64,000 nt of DNA. Source: Robinsoniella peoriensis (GTDB taxonomy: Bacteria; Bacillota; Clostridia; Lachnospirales; Lachnospiraceae). The first letter of the stretch is position 1. The number at the start of each line of letters is the position of its first letter. Shown here piece by piece: positions 1 through 7,792 of this stretch. The notes below the pieces were generated by a model that saw only the letters and a program-made list of their open reading frames with translations, was not told where the DNA came from and made no database searches. Location of the stretch: the NCBI RefSeq assembly GCF_042680125.1, contig NZ_JBHTNY010000003.1. One strand, written 5' to 3'. A program made the translations under genes and the position numbers.

Positions 1-1451
1 GTCCCACTCAGAGATGTAATGGTTTTTTCCACTTTTGCATCGAAAAACTTCACGATCTCTCCCTGGGCTGCCTCTTTGATTTGTGTCTCTCCCGCAGGAC
101 TGCCAACGGTATTTGTTACCTTGAGGGTCAGTTTCACAGATGCATTGTTTGACATTTCATCTGAAGTCACTCCCGCAGCAGCATCGGAAACAGGATTTTC
201 AAAGACTTTGTTTAGATCTGCTTTATTTTCCTGGGTATTGGCCTGCAAATCCACTGTATCCTCAATTGATACATCCGTTTGTTTTTTCCAGTTTGCTGTC
301 AGTGTAATATTATTTGTGTAGGAAGTTGCACCCAACACCAGATTTCGGTTCAGCGCATTTTGTCCGTTAACGGACCAGCCCATAAAGGTGTGCTCAGTTT
401 TAGTTGGATCTGAAACAGTGGTTGCCTGCCCATAAGTATGCGTGCCAGGCTTACTGGAACCATAAGCCGCTCCACTCATTCCCTCATAAGTAATGTTGAA
501 CTGTTTTGGTATCCAGCGGGCATACAAGGTAAGATTTCCTGACATGGCCGTGGCTGTGTTTCGTGCACCTGCGCTGGTATAATACTGGTTCCCCCCTGAG
601 GACGCAGTGTAATATCCAGTAAAGTCATAACCGTCTCTTTTAGGCGGGGTAACTGAAACCGGAAGAGAAACTCCGCTGGTTACCGTAGCCGTGGTATTGG
701 CAACTCCCTGATTGTTAAAGGTAAGTGTATACACATTTTGCTGCCACTGGGCATACAAGGTTCCATTGTAATTGCCGCTCCGGATGTAGCCGTTGCTGTC
801 AATCATCCGGGTTCCGCCAGATGTTTGATTATAAAATCCGGTAAAAGTGTAACCGGACATGGTGGGCGGGGTAATATAATTAGTGGAAGATGAGGAATTT
901 GTATACAGCCAGTATGCAACATTGTTGTAATAGTAGTTCGATCCTCCTGATCCTCCATTTTTATTTAATGTTACCGTATTATAACTAGGGCCATCAATAA
1001 GAAAATTGTATGTAGTTTGAGCGGAACTGTATTTTGTTGCAAAGCAATAGTAAGTCTGTCCTGCATAGCATAAATATGACAGACTAAAATCCCTTCCACC
1101 GCCACCATCATCATTATATATGAGGCTGTTATCCCTGGCGGTATCATTCCTATACCCGGTACTCGCAAGAGCATTGTACACTGAATTGTAACCGCTGGAA
1201 TTCGTCAGATAAAAATATGGATCACCTTCCGTATTGCTGTAGGAGTAAAAACGATAATATCCTGTCACACTGGGAGTAAATGTAAACACATCCCCCGCCC
1301 AGTGAGAAGGAAAATTACAGTTCTTTACACTTCCGGCACTGATTGAATAAGAGGATAAACCCGCAGCAAATGCTGTTAAAGGGAAAATAGCCACCATTAT
1401 AATAACTGCCGTCAGAAATGCAATGCTCCTTTTTCTATTTTTTTTAATCAT
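1..1451 (-). CDS. InlB-repeat secreted surface protein, C-terminus outside window
   Basis: Reading leftward from the ATG at 1451 the frame stays open to the window edge, so at least 483 residues are present and the end is missing. AGGAGA lies just upstream, and the other nearby ATG (1459) hits a stop at once. Residues 1-30 form a signal peptide: lysine-rich start, hydrophobic core, then TAFAA. The next about 125 residues are a beta-rich segment with a GDVFTFTP motif, resembling a pre-peptidase-type domain. Then come at least three InlB/Listeria-Bacteroides repeats, recognisable by the G-Y-x-F-x-G-F/Y motif and the closing LYAQWQ, LYARWI and LTANWK. Such repeats occur in cell-surface proteins that adhere or are displayed. 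No anchor can be judged because the C-terminus is not seen. The exact function is unknown. Confidence 0.8.
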   Translation of the reverse strand, partial: MIKKNRKRSIAFLTAVIIMVAIFPLTAFAAGLSSYSISAGSVKNCNFPSHWAGDVFTFTPSVTGYYRFYSYSNTEGDPYFYLTNSSGYNSVYNALASTGYRNDTARDNSLIYNDDGGGGRDFSLSYLCYAGQTYYCFATKYSSAQTTYNFLIDGPSYNTVTLNKNGGSGGSNYYYNNVAYWLYTNSSSSTNYITPPTMSGYTFTGFYNQTSGGTRMIDSNGYIRSGNYNGTLYAQWQQNVYTLTFNNQGVANTTATVTSGVSLPVSVTPPKRDGYDFTGYYTASSGGNQYYTSAGARNTATAMSGNLTLYARWIPKQFNITYEGMSGAAYGSSKPGTHTYGQATTVSDPTKTEHTFMGWSVNGQNALNRNLVLGATSYTNNITLTANWKKQTDVSIEDTVDLQANTQENKADLNKVFENPVSDAAAGVTSDEMSNNASVKLTLKVTNTVGSPAGETQIKEAAQGEIVKFFDAKVEKTITSLSG

Positions 1452-1696
1452 TTCACCATCTCCTTTTTTCTGTTTTGTAAAATCACCATTTGAATAGCAG
1501 CTATATCAGATATATATCTTTTTCCAATCTGATTGCATCTCATTTTTTATATCGTCCGATTGCACGCTTTTAAAATGCCGATTGCTTAATCTATTATAAA
1601 ACAGCTTCCGCAAGCAAACCGCAAGCAAAACCCCCGAATTATAATCCATTCGGGGGTTTTACTTTAAATAAACTGATATGCAATTTTACAATAGAT
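1452..1696. other. Intergenic region upstream of the surface protein gene
   Basis: AT-rich spacer. It must hold the promoter of the leftward surface-protein gene, but no single convincing -35/-10 pair stands out. It also carries the terminator of the two-component pair at 1627-1660. Confidence 0.5.
1627..1660 (-). terminator. Rho-independent terminator of the two-component pair
   Basis: Perfect 13-bp stem (1627-1639 with 1648-1660) around a CCCCCG core, flanked by A/T runs, so it can work in both directions. It lies 36 bp past the stop of the response-regulator gene. Confidence 0.85.
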
Positions 1697-2500
1697 TTAC
1701 ATTATCTTTTTTATCCGGTTCTCCAGATATCCAACGGTTGTTTCTGCCCATGAATACTGGGTCATGTATTGTCCCATATACAGCTTAAATGCTGCTTCTT
1801 TATGGTTGAGCAAATGGTAAAAATCACAATCAATTTTCTCAGTATCCACAGCAAAACTATTTCTGGTCTTTATAACGATATCACCGGCATTGATATTCCC
1901 CAGAGTCTTCATAAGATCTGAAATCAGATTGCGGAACTGGCTGCGCATAGCAGGGGTATCTTCTTTATCTTCCCACAATATCGCACACAGTTCTCCTGTA
2001 TTTGCACTGGCACCTTTGCGATCCACCAGATATGCAAAAAGTTCTTTTGTTTTTGTATAGCGGAATTTCAGCGGTTTTTCCCCGGCAAAAACTTCAAAAC
2101 TGCCAAATGTCTGTACCCGTATCAGGGGCGCTATTTTATGTGAGACGGGATGCCGCAGATTATTCAGTTCTACCCGCAGTTCTTCTGCCCGGACAGGTTT
2201 CATCAAATAACCGCTGGCATGAAGTCTAAGAGCCTCCATCGTGTATTTGGAATAGCCGGTTACAAAAATAATGTTAACCTGCGGGCAGAGGGCTTTACAT
2301 TTTTCAGCCAGCGCCAATCCACTGTAACCATCCAATTCAATATCCAAAAAGGCAATATCTACTTTGTTGTCTGCAAGAAACGCAAAGGCCGCATCCGCTT
2401 CTGTAAACGGCGTAACATCTGCGTCCGGCTCTGTCTCCCGCAGCACCTTGATAAAGCTATTTAATGCCCGGCGTTCATCATCAACGGCAATTATTTTCAT
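1697..2500 (-). CDS. Response regulator with C-terminal winged-helix/BTAD-like domain
   Basis: The 267-residue form starts at the ATG at 2500 (MKIIAVDDE), preceded by GAAGGAGA at good spacing; a longer in-frame start at 2566 would lie well inside the kinase gene. Residues 1-120 are a receiver domain with acidic pair D7/D8, phospho-acceptor D53 (FLDIEL) and the conserved lysine in LMKPV. From about residue 135 the sequence (FGSFEVFAGEKPL) looks like an OmpR-type winged helix followed by a bacterial transcriptional activator domain, as in SARP-like regulators, rather than the LytTR domain more usual beside this kinase class. It overlaps the kinase gene by 20 bp, so the two are translationally coupled. 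Targets are unknown; the surface-protein gene next door is a possible one. Confidence 0.85.
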   Translation of the reverse strand: MKIIAVDDERRALNSFIKVLRETEPDADVTPFTEADAAFAFLADNKVDIAFLDIELDGYSGLALAEKCKALCPQVNIIFVTGYSKYTMEALRLHASGYLMKPVRAEELRVELNNLRHPVSHKIAPLIRVQTFGSFEVFAGEKPLKFRYTKTKELFAYLVDRKGASANTGELCAILWEDKEDTPAMRSQFRNLISDLMKTLGNINAGDIVIKTRNSFAVDTEKIDCDFYHLLNHKEAAFKLYMGQYMTQYSWAETTVGYLENRIKKIM

Positions 2501-3833
2501 ATGCCTCTGTCTCCTTCTGTGGTAAAATAATTTTCGCTTTGGTACCGGCTCCACGCTCGCTTTCAATCAAGAGTGAGCCTTCACACTGCATGGCCAGGCG
2601 ATCCCGTACATTATCGATGCCGACATGGGTTCGTCCGTCTGTCTTTGTTTCATACACATCAAATCCCACACCGTCATCCGTAATATCAATAACCACATCA
2701 TTTCCAATTTTGCGGCTTTGTATCACCAAGGTGCCTCCTCCTTTCTTTTTGGTAATGCCATAACGCACGGCATTCTCAACAATCGGCTGCAAAGTCAGGG
2801 GCGGCAGTCGGAAATCCATATATTCCAATGCCCATTCTACATTTAGTTTTTCTTCAAAACGTATTTTTTCCAAATATAAATAATCTTTCACATGCTCGAT
2901 TTCTTTTCTGAAAGGAATTAGTCTGGTGTCTGCCAGCGAGTCCAGATTCCCCCGTAAAAAATATGCAAAATGTTCCAGTGCTTTAGATGCCATCTCCGGT
3001 TCCGTATCACACAAATCTTTGATTCCGGTCAATGAATTATACAAAAAATGTGGCTGTATCTGGGAAAGCATAATGGAAATGCGGCTCTTTTGCAATTCCA
3101 GTTCTTTCTCCATAATGGCGGTGTGAATTCTTTCGATCTCCAATTCCTTTTCACTAAGCTGATTGGCCTGCTCTGCCTGAATCAAGATATAAATACTGAC
3201 TGCAACCAGAGTGTTAACCACGTGGAGAGATACTGCACCGTAAATAAAAATATGGCTGCCAGCAGCTGCCAGAGGCAAAACATAATATGCAGAAAAAGCG
3301 ATTTTTTCCTTAATGTTCAGAATATGCCTAAACTTTATCACCATCCAAATGCCGGGAAGCATAGCCGCCATGCCTATGGCATTGGAAAGCCAGTAGAAAT
3401 TTCCCCGATGATAAACATTAATCCCATCGATGAAGTAATACAGCGGCACAAACTGGGATATGAGCAATAAAACAATTCCCACGCCAATAATTAACCAGCA
3501 TGTCTGGGCTTCTCTGGTTACTGCTCCGCCCCGTTCCCCGATATATGCCGTAAAATAATTGATAAACGTACCAATCAGCAGGAAAGAAAACAAGAACATA
3601 AACAGATTGGAAGAACGGACCAGCAATTCTCCCCCTATCCCCTGCCATCCGTCAAACAGCCAGGAAGATATATTTGCAATCTGCAGGTAAATGTTACACA
3701 GCAGCATCTCTATGTACAATTTGTCCAGTCGGCTTTGCTTTTCACGATAAACAACCAGACATAGTATTATGATTAAAGAAATCAGCCCTCCAAAAGTCTG
3801 CAGCGCGGTATTCACAACTACTTGTATGTTCAT
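2481..3833 (-). CDS. Membrane sensor histidine kinase (His_kinase/HATPase_c type)
   Basis: 450 residues, starting at an ATG with AGGAG seven bases upstream. The first about 220 residues contain six or seven hydrophobic segments, so the sensor is embedded in the membrane and has no large extracellular domain. A coiled-coil linker (about 220-245) leads to the phospho-acceptor motif QPHFLYNS, then the N box (LQPIVENAVRYGI) and G box (DDGVGFDV) of the ATPase domain. This is the LytS/YesM kinase class. It should phosphorylate the regulator encoded immediately downstream. The signal sensed cannot be deduced. Confidence 0.9.
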   Translation of the reverse strand: MNIQVVVNTALQTFGGLISLIIILCLVVYREKQSRLDKLYIEMLLCNIYLQIANISSWLFDGWQGIGGELLVRSSNLFMFLFSFLLIGTFINYFTAYIGERGGAVTREAQTCWLIIGVGIVLLLISQFVPLYYFIDGINVYHRGNFYWLSNAIGMAAMLPGIWMVIKFRHILNIKEKIAFSAYYVLPLAAAGSHIFIYGAVSLHVVNTLVAVSIYILIQAEQANQLSEKELEIERIHTAIMEKELELQKSRISIMLSQIQPHFLYNSLTGIKDLCDTEPEMASKALEHFAYFLRGNLDSLADTRLIPFRKEIEHVKDYLYLEKIRFEEKLNVEWALEYMDFRLPPLTLQPIVENAVRYGITKKKGGGTLVIQSRKIGNDVVIDITDDGVGFDVYETKTDGRTHVGIDNVRDRLAMQCEGSLLIESERGAGTKAKIILPQKETEAYENNCR

Positions 3834-3902
3834 AGAAATACTCCTTTACTATAAACTCTCCTAATATGATATTAATTTTCTCAATAAATCAATGAAGTTA
3901 TT

Positions 3903-4058
3903 TTAGCATCTGTTATAAAAAATGTAAAGAAATTGCTTTATGGCATCATGACAACTTCTTCCTGGTCTGAAACCATAACTAAAGTCACTGAAAATTTCTT
4001 CATAAATATCTATGATTGGCTGAGCAATAGCTTGTTGTATCACTCTATCTAAGACCGT
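3903..4058 (-). pseudogene. Group II intron reverse transcriptase, second fragment
   Basis: The minus strand encodes LDRVIQQAIAQ...YGFRPGRSCHDAI, the RT1-RT2 region of group II intron (LtrA-type) maturases. The protein stops soon after, at a non-homologous tail FLYIFYNRC, so the catalytic YADD region, maturase and endonuclease domains are gone. Its upstream part lies at 7017-7261, and a recombinase element separates the two. The fragment is a relic, and no intron RNA domains are recognisable beside it. Confidence 0.8.
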
Positions 4059-4336
4059 TGGCACAATCACATCAAAATGCACTTGATCACAGCAGGGATT
4101 TGGGAACAGCCACGATCCTCCATCCCTACCATCCACTTTTCGGCCAGAGTTTCCCTATTCTGAAAATCCGGAAAGTAAACGGCCAGCGCCGGTATTCCCT
4201 CCGGTCTGAGGACGATATCTTTTCCGTCCCTGAATCCTGGACCATTGATACAGGACAGAATGCCTTTGCGGAAAGCTACTTCGATACCGATTCTATAAGG
4301 TCACTCCTCGAACTTGCAGATCTACTGCATAAATGA
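4058..4336 (+). CDS. DUF5372-like accessory protein of the recombinase element
   Basis: Up to 92 residues. The recognisable part, HPYHPLFGQSFPILKIRK with VPESWT later, matches my recollection of the DUF5372 family, small proteins found beside serine recombinases. There is no ATG: the frame opens with a TTG at 4058, on the insertion junction itself, and a second TTG lies at 4100. The start is therefore unsure, and translation may depend on sequence contributed by the target site. Function unknown. Confidence 0.55.
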   Translation: MAQSHQNALDHSRDLGTATILHPYHPLFGQSFPILKIRKVNGQRRYSLRSEDDIFSVPESWTIDTGQNAFAESYFDTDSIRSLLELADLLHK

Positions 4337-4348
4337 GCACGTTTCTAA

Positions 4349-4387
4349 TACCACAGGGTAGACTTTTTTCTCTCCCTGTGGTATAAT
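4349..4387 (+). promoter_or_regulatory. Inverted repeat containing the promoter of the recombinase genes
   Basis: TACCACAGGG (4349-4358) is repeated inverted as CCCTGTGGTA (4374-4383). The right arm runs into a consensus -10, TATAAT (4382-4387), with TAGACT (4359-4364) 17 bp upstream as -35. The arrangement suggests an operator that could repress the DUF6788-recombinase genes. The same structure could act as a terminator for the upstream small gene. Confidence 0.6.
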
Positions 4388-4393
4388 CTTATT

Positions 4394-4753
4394 ATGAATA
4401 CTACTAATAAGACTTCAAGACCTTACAAATCCATGACCACTGACACTCTCAAAGCACGCCGTCAGGAACTCCTCGACAGGATGCCGGATCCGGCCCATGT
4501 CATGAGGGCTTCCCTAATCACCAGATCCATCAAATGCGGCAAGCCTAACTGCAGATGTGCCAATGGAGAGGGGCACAAAAGCCTGTACCTTTCTTCTTAT
4601 TACAATGGGAAGACCCAGCTTGATTCCGTCCCAAAAGTTTATAAGGACAAGGTTTCCCAGTGTATCAAAGATTATGAGGATATCACAGCACAGCTCGCAG
4701 AACTCAGCTGCATCAATTTGGAACTGTTCCGGCGCAGAGAGGCCGACCTTTAG
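4394..4753 (+). CDS. DUF6788-like protein of the recombinase element
   Basis: 119 residues. The central RSIKCGKPNCRCANGEGH segment, with a C-x4-C-x-C cluster, followed by YLSSYYNGKTQ, matches the DUF6788 pattern as I remember it, a probable zinc-binding protein commonly encoded next to serine recombinases. A predicted C-terminal helix covers roughly residues 80-119. The ATG lies 6 bp after the TATAAT box, so the mRNA may be nearly leaderless, which is odd and makes the start slightly unsure. It probably assists recombination or its control, by association only. Confidence 0.6.
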   Translation: MNTTNKTSRPYKSMTTDTLKARRQELLDRMPDPAHVMRASLITRSIKCGKPNCRCANGEGHKSLYLSSYYNGKTQLDSVPKVYKDKVSQCIKDYEDITAQLAELSCINLELFRRREADL

Positions 4754-4775
4754 CCTGAAAGGAGGAGGCTTCATT

Positions 4776-5213
4776 ATGGAAGAAACTCTCATGTATCTGA
4801 CCGGTAACGACTCCCGGCTCGCACAGGAGCTCATATCCGCATTGTCCAACCTGTTCATCTCCTTCTTTTCAGCGGAAACGGAGGATGAAAATGAAGCAGA
4901 ACCTATCAATCCCATCCAAAGTACGGGCGACACATCTGGACAGGGAAGCCCTTGTCTATGTCCGCCAGTCAACGATGGCACAGGTCCGGTTCAACCAGGA
5001 GAGCACCCAGAGACAGTACGCCCTCAGGGAAAGGGCATTATCGCTTGGCTGGACGGAAGAACACATCCGTGTAATCGACGGGGATCTGGGCATATCCGGA
5101 TCCGGAAGATCCAAACGCCCAGGCTTTGCCCAACTCGTGACGAGCGTGTCACTGGGCGAAGTCGGTGCAGTATTCGGGCTGGAGATATCACGCCTTGCCC
5201 GCTCATCTGCTGA
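4776..5213 (+). CDS. Possible small ORF with strong ribosome site, overlaps recombinase
   Basis: An ATG at 4776 follows GGAGGAGG at good spacing and opens a frame of 145 codons. The first about 40 residues (MEETLMYLTGNDSRLAQELI...) look like a plausible acidic helical protein; beyond 4891 the frame runs inside the recombinase gene in another phase and turns rich in Pro, Arg and Cys, as shadow frames do. A short protein or a coupling leader that loads ribosomes for the recombinase is more likely than the full-length product. Confidence 0.3.
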   Translation: MEETLMYLTGNDSRLAQELISALSNLFISFFSAETEDENEAEPINPIQSTGDTSGQGSPCLCPPVNDGTGPVQPGEHPETVRPQGKGIIAWLDGRTHPCNRRGSGHIRIRKIQTPRLCPTRDERVTGRSRCSIRAGDITPCPLIC

Positions 5214-6930
5214 CCTGATGAAGCTTCTTGAGCTGTGCAGCCTGTTTAACACCCTTGTGATTGACGAAGATGGCATCTACGACATGTCTGATTTTAATGA
5301 CCGGCTTCTTATCGGCCTGAAAGGAACCATGGGCGAGGCCGAACTTCACTTCCTGCATGCCCGCATGATCGGCGGCAAGGAAAACGCTGCTTCCAGAGGA
5401 GAACTGCGCTTCCCCCTCCCAGTCGGCTATGTCTATGACCCCGACGGCAGGACTATCATAGATCCGGATGAGGAAGTGCAGCATGCGGTCTCCACCCTGT
5501 TTAGTGTTTTCCGTACCTCTGGAAGCGCCTACGGCGTTGTGCGGTATTTCGCAGAAAACAGCGTCCTATTTCCTAAACGCGCCTATGGCGGTGCATGGGA
5601 TGGAAAGATCACCTGGGGGACGCTGACCCACAGCCGTGTCCTTTCCGTCATACATAACCCTGCCTATACTGGCGCATATGTGTATGGCCGTTACCGGGAC
5701 AATAAAACCGTAAATGCTGACGGCCATTTCGAACACCATCCCGTCCGTCTCCCTGACAAAGAAGACTGGAGGGTATTCATTCCCGGGCATCACCAGGCCT
5801 ATATCTCCTGGGACGATTTCGAAGCGAACCAAAAACAGCTCTGCTCCAATCAGACAAACACAGAGCTCTGCGGACCGGCGCGCGAAGGCGCCGCCCTCCT
5901 CCCCGGACTCCTGATCTGCGGCAAGTGCGGCCGCCGCATGACTGTCCGTTATACCGGGAATGGCGGCATACGCCCCCTGTACGAATGCGTCGGCCGCTGG
6001 GAACACGGCAACAAGGCCACCTGTTCCTCCGTCCCTGCCGTTCCCCTCGACCAGGCTGTATCCGATAAGATCCTCTCCGTTATGAAGCCTTCGGAACTGG
6101 AGATCTCCCTGAAGGTGATGCACAGTATCAATGACGCAGACAGGATGTCGGATAAGCAATGGCTCCTTGCAGTCGAACGGGCACAGTACGAAGCAGACCA
6201 TGCAGAAAGGCAGTTCATGCTTGCAGATCCGGAAAACCGGCTCGTTGTCCGTTCCCTCGAAGCGAATTGGGACCAGAAGCTCAAGGATCTGGAAAAAGCA
6301 AAGCAGGATTACGCTGCATACCGTTCAAAAAAAACCTGGGTCCCTTCCGAAGAAGAGGAAAAGGACATCCTGGACCTTGCCCGCAGGATCCCTGAGATCT
6401 GGAACGCACCCTCTTCAACACCAGTGGAGAAGAAGCGCATTATACGTGTCCTGATTGAAGATATCACCGTCCTGTCAGAAAAAAGATGTTCTGATTTTTC
6501 AATAGGCATCCGTTTCCGCAGCGGCAAAGTCGAACAGTTATCCTTAAAGAAGCCTCTCCCCTGTGCGGATCGCAAGCGGCACACGGATGATACCATCACC
6601 ATCATCCGTGATCTCGCTTCATCCATGGATGACCACGAGATTGCCGACTGTCTGAACCAGGACGGCCTGAACACCCCTGAAGGAAAAAACTTCACTTATG
6701 CCGGTGTCAGATGGATCCGTCACAAGCACGCTATTTCCGGCCCTTACCAGAGAAACCGCCAAGGTATTTCTGTCGCTGAAGCCGCCAGCCTGCTCGGCAT
6801 ATCCACCGGAAAAATCTATTATGGTATATCTGCGGGTAAAATCCCCGCCAAAAAGCAGCATCCAGGGTGGCCCTGGGAAGTATTGATTGATGATACCAAT
6901 CTGGAATCAATAAAAGTTCTTTATACATAA
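4891..6930 (+). CDS. Large serine recombinase with C-terminal helix-turn-helix
   Basis: 679 residues if started at the ATG at 4891, which has GGAGG six bases upstream; the ATG at 4885 overlaps that site. The N-terminal resolvase domain carries the catalytic serine S27 in YVRQST, then GDLGISGSG and the active-site motif EISRLARS. A recombinase domain (about 160-260) is followed by a zinc ribbon with CGKCGRRM and two further cysteines (about 345-385), a coiled-coil (about 410-470), and a C-terminal extension in which SVAEAASLLGISTGKIYYGI resembles a MerR/excisionase helix-turn-helix. This enzyme should integrate and excise the element. The gene appears intact, with no frameshift. Confidence 0.9.
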   Translation: MKQNLSIPSKVRATHLDREALVYVRQSTMAQVRFNQESTQRQYALRERALSLGWTEEHIRVIDGDLGISGSGRSKRPGFAQLVTSVSLGEVGAVFGLEISRLARSSADLMKLLELCSLFNTLVIDEDGIYDMSDFNDRLLIGLKGTMGEAELHFLHARMIGGKENAASRGELRFPLPVGYVYDPDGRTIIDPDEEVQHAVSTLFSVFRTSGSAYGVVRYFAENSVLFPKRAYGGAWDGKITWGTLTHSRVLSVIHNPAYTGAYVYGRYRDNKTVNADGHFEHHPVRLPDKEDWRVFIPGHHQAYISWDDFEANQKQLCSNQTNTELCGPAREGAALLPGLLICGKCGRRMTVRYTGNGGIRPLYECVGRWEHGNKATCSSVPAVPLDQAVSDKILSVMKPSELEISLKVMHSINDADRMSDKQWLLAVERAQYEADHAERQFMLADPENRLVVRSLEANWDQKLKDLEKAKQDYAAYRSKKTWVPSEEEEKDILDLARRIPEIWNAPSSTPVEKKRIIRVLIEDITVLSEKRCSDFSIGIRFRSGKVEQLSLKKPLPCADRKRHTDDTITIIRDLASSMDDHEIADCLNQDGLNTPEGKNFTYAGVRWIRHKHAISGPYQRNRQGISVAEAASLLGISTGKIYYGISAGKIPAKKQHPGWPWEVLIDDTNLESIKVLYT

Positions 6931-6951
6931 GCTTTCTTTACCTTGAAACCG

Positions 6952-6978
6952 GCTGCCTTCCGTATAGGTGAAGGCAGC
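6952..6978 (+). terminator. Hairpin after the recombinase gene
   Basis: GCTGCCTTC (6952-6960) pairs with GAAGGCAGC (6970-6978) around a 9-base loop, 21 bp past the recombinase stop. No U-run follows, so it is a weak terminator or a recombination-site feature near the right end of the element. Confidence 0.5.
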
Positions 6979-7016
6979 ATTCCAAAACATCGTTGGGAGG
7001 TGTGCAGTATGAAGTC

Positions 7017-7261
7017 ACCGTGGGAATTCCTAATTGTCTCATCTTTCCATTATCTTTTGGGATATAAACTCTACGCACTGGCTTTGGCATATAGGTTCGG
7101 TTTTTGATTGACTGAACAATCTCATCTTTGTTTTCCTTGATGTATGCACCAAGTTCCTCGACTTTCAATCCATCAACTCCGCCAGCTCCTTTATTCCCCA
7201 CTACTTTCTTATAGGCTTTGTTTAGATTCTCCTTTGATGTAATCACATCTATTAATTCCAT
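7017..7261 (-). pseudogene. Group II intron reverse transcriptase, first fragment
   Basis: Starts at the ATG at 7261 with GGAGGAG upstream. It encodes the N-terminal RT0/RT1 portion: NLNKAYKKVVGNKGAGGVDG and PVRRVYIPKDNGKMRQLGIPTV, typical of LtrA-like maturases. At residue 82 the sequence runs into the inserted recombinase element and reads a short foreign tail. Joined to the fragment at 3903-4058 it would give 131 residues, still far short of a full maturase (about 420-600), so the gene was already truncated or has since decayed. Intron RNA domains I-III are not evident upstream. Confidence 0.8.
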
Positions 7262-7293
7262 CGTTGTTACTCCTCCGAATTATTATAAAATTT

Positions 7294-7434
7294 ATGCACA
7301 TCACCCCTCCTGATATAGACAGTATTCCGGTTATTGGAAAGAAAATGTATTCAGGTAATATGTTATTTTTAAATGAAAAAGAACTTGAAGAATTCAGAAA
7401 CAGTCCAAACCATATGGAGATTATACTTCTGTAA
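7294..7434 (+). pseudogene. 46-codon fragment, possible 3' end of a lost gene
   Basis: The plus strand has an open frame from the ATG at 7294 to the TAA at 7432 (MHITPPDIDSIPVIGKKMY..., ending NSPNHMEIILL). It has normal amino-acid composition, including a KEKELEEF-like charged helix, but no ribosome site. It overlaps the end of the oppositely oriented AbiGi-like gene by 14 bp, so a rearrangement joint probably lies near 7430. I do not recognise the family. Confidence 0.35.
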
Positions 7435-7792
7435 AATCATGATTCAAGTGAGACAATGGGTTTATGTACTGTATTGGTTGGATTCCTTTTTGTATTCCCC
7501 AATGTTTTGAAAATGCAATACCATATCCACCATAGAATTGAATGTGCTCATTAATTTTATGAAGGTTAATGTCACAAAAACAAAGCATTGGATATGCAAT
7601 TTCTTTAAATGGGATATTCAAGTATTCTATATTTTCAACACAATATCTAGGCACAAGTGCCTCTCTTTCAATTGCTGGTAATAAATAATCTAATTTCTTT
7701 ACAAAATGAAATAATGTATCTGCACTCTGAACAGGTGGTTTGTATGATTCACTTGCTTTTGTTGCTTCCAAAATTGTATATGTTTTATCCAC
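7421..7792 (-). CDS. Truncated AbiGi-like phage-resistance antitoxin
   Basis: 123 residues from a GTG at 7792 with AGGAGG six bases upstream. The segment LVPRYCVENIEYLNIPFKEI-AYPMLCFCDI and GGYGIAFSKHWGIQKGIQP matches my recollection of the N-terminal part of the AbiGi family (abortive infection, antitoxin member). Those proteins are about twice this length, so the C-terminal half is missing and replaced by a short end, HDFTEV. No AbiGii-like toxin partner is present. Probably a non-functional remnant carried by the decayed mobile DNA around it. Confidence 0.5.
   Translation of the reverse strand: MDKTYTILEATKASESYKPPVQSADTLFHFVKKLDYLLPAIEREALVPRYCVENIEYLNIPFKEIAYPMLCFCDINLHKINEHIQFYGGYGIAFSKHWGIQKGIQPIQYINPLSHLNHDFTEV

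Larger units (their letters stand above)
4054..7021 (+). mobile_element. Serine-recombinase element inserted in reverse-transcriptase relic
   Basis: The element is bounded by the 5-bp direct repeat accgt at 4054-4058 and 7017-7021. Taking out one repeat plus the insert (2963 bp) joins the two reverse-transcriptase fragments in frame and rebuilds the family motif GIPTVLDRVIQQ. It carries three recognisable rightward genes: a DUF5372-like protein, a DUF6788-like protein and a large serine recombinase. Its base composition is visibly richer in G+C than the flanks, a sign of transfer from another host. No long terminal inverted repeats are seen, as expected for serine-recombinase integration. The exact crossover point within accgt cannot be fixed from one sequence. 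Confidence 0.85.

Noticed and set aside
971..1174. 67-residue minus-strand ORF within the surface protein region
   Set aside because: It is in a different frame from the long signal-peptide and InlB-repeat frame starting at 1451 and has no ribosome site.
4557..5213. 218-residue reading of this frame across the DUF6788 and recombinase genes
   Set aside because: It overlaps both real genes in another phase; only the part from 4776 with its ribosome site is kept as a low-confidence small ORF.
5566..6201. 211-residue minus-strand ORF inside the recombinase
   Set aside because: Antisense shadow of a GC-rich gene; no start signals or family resemblance.
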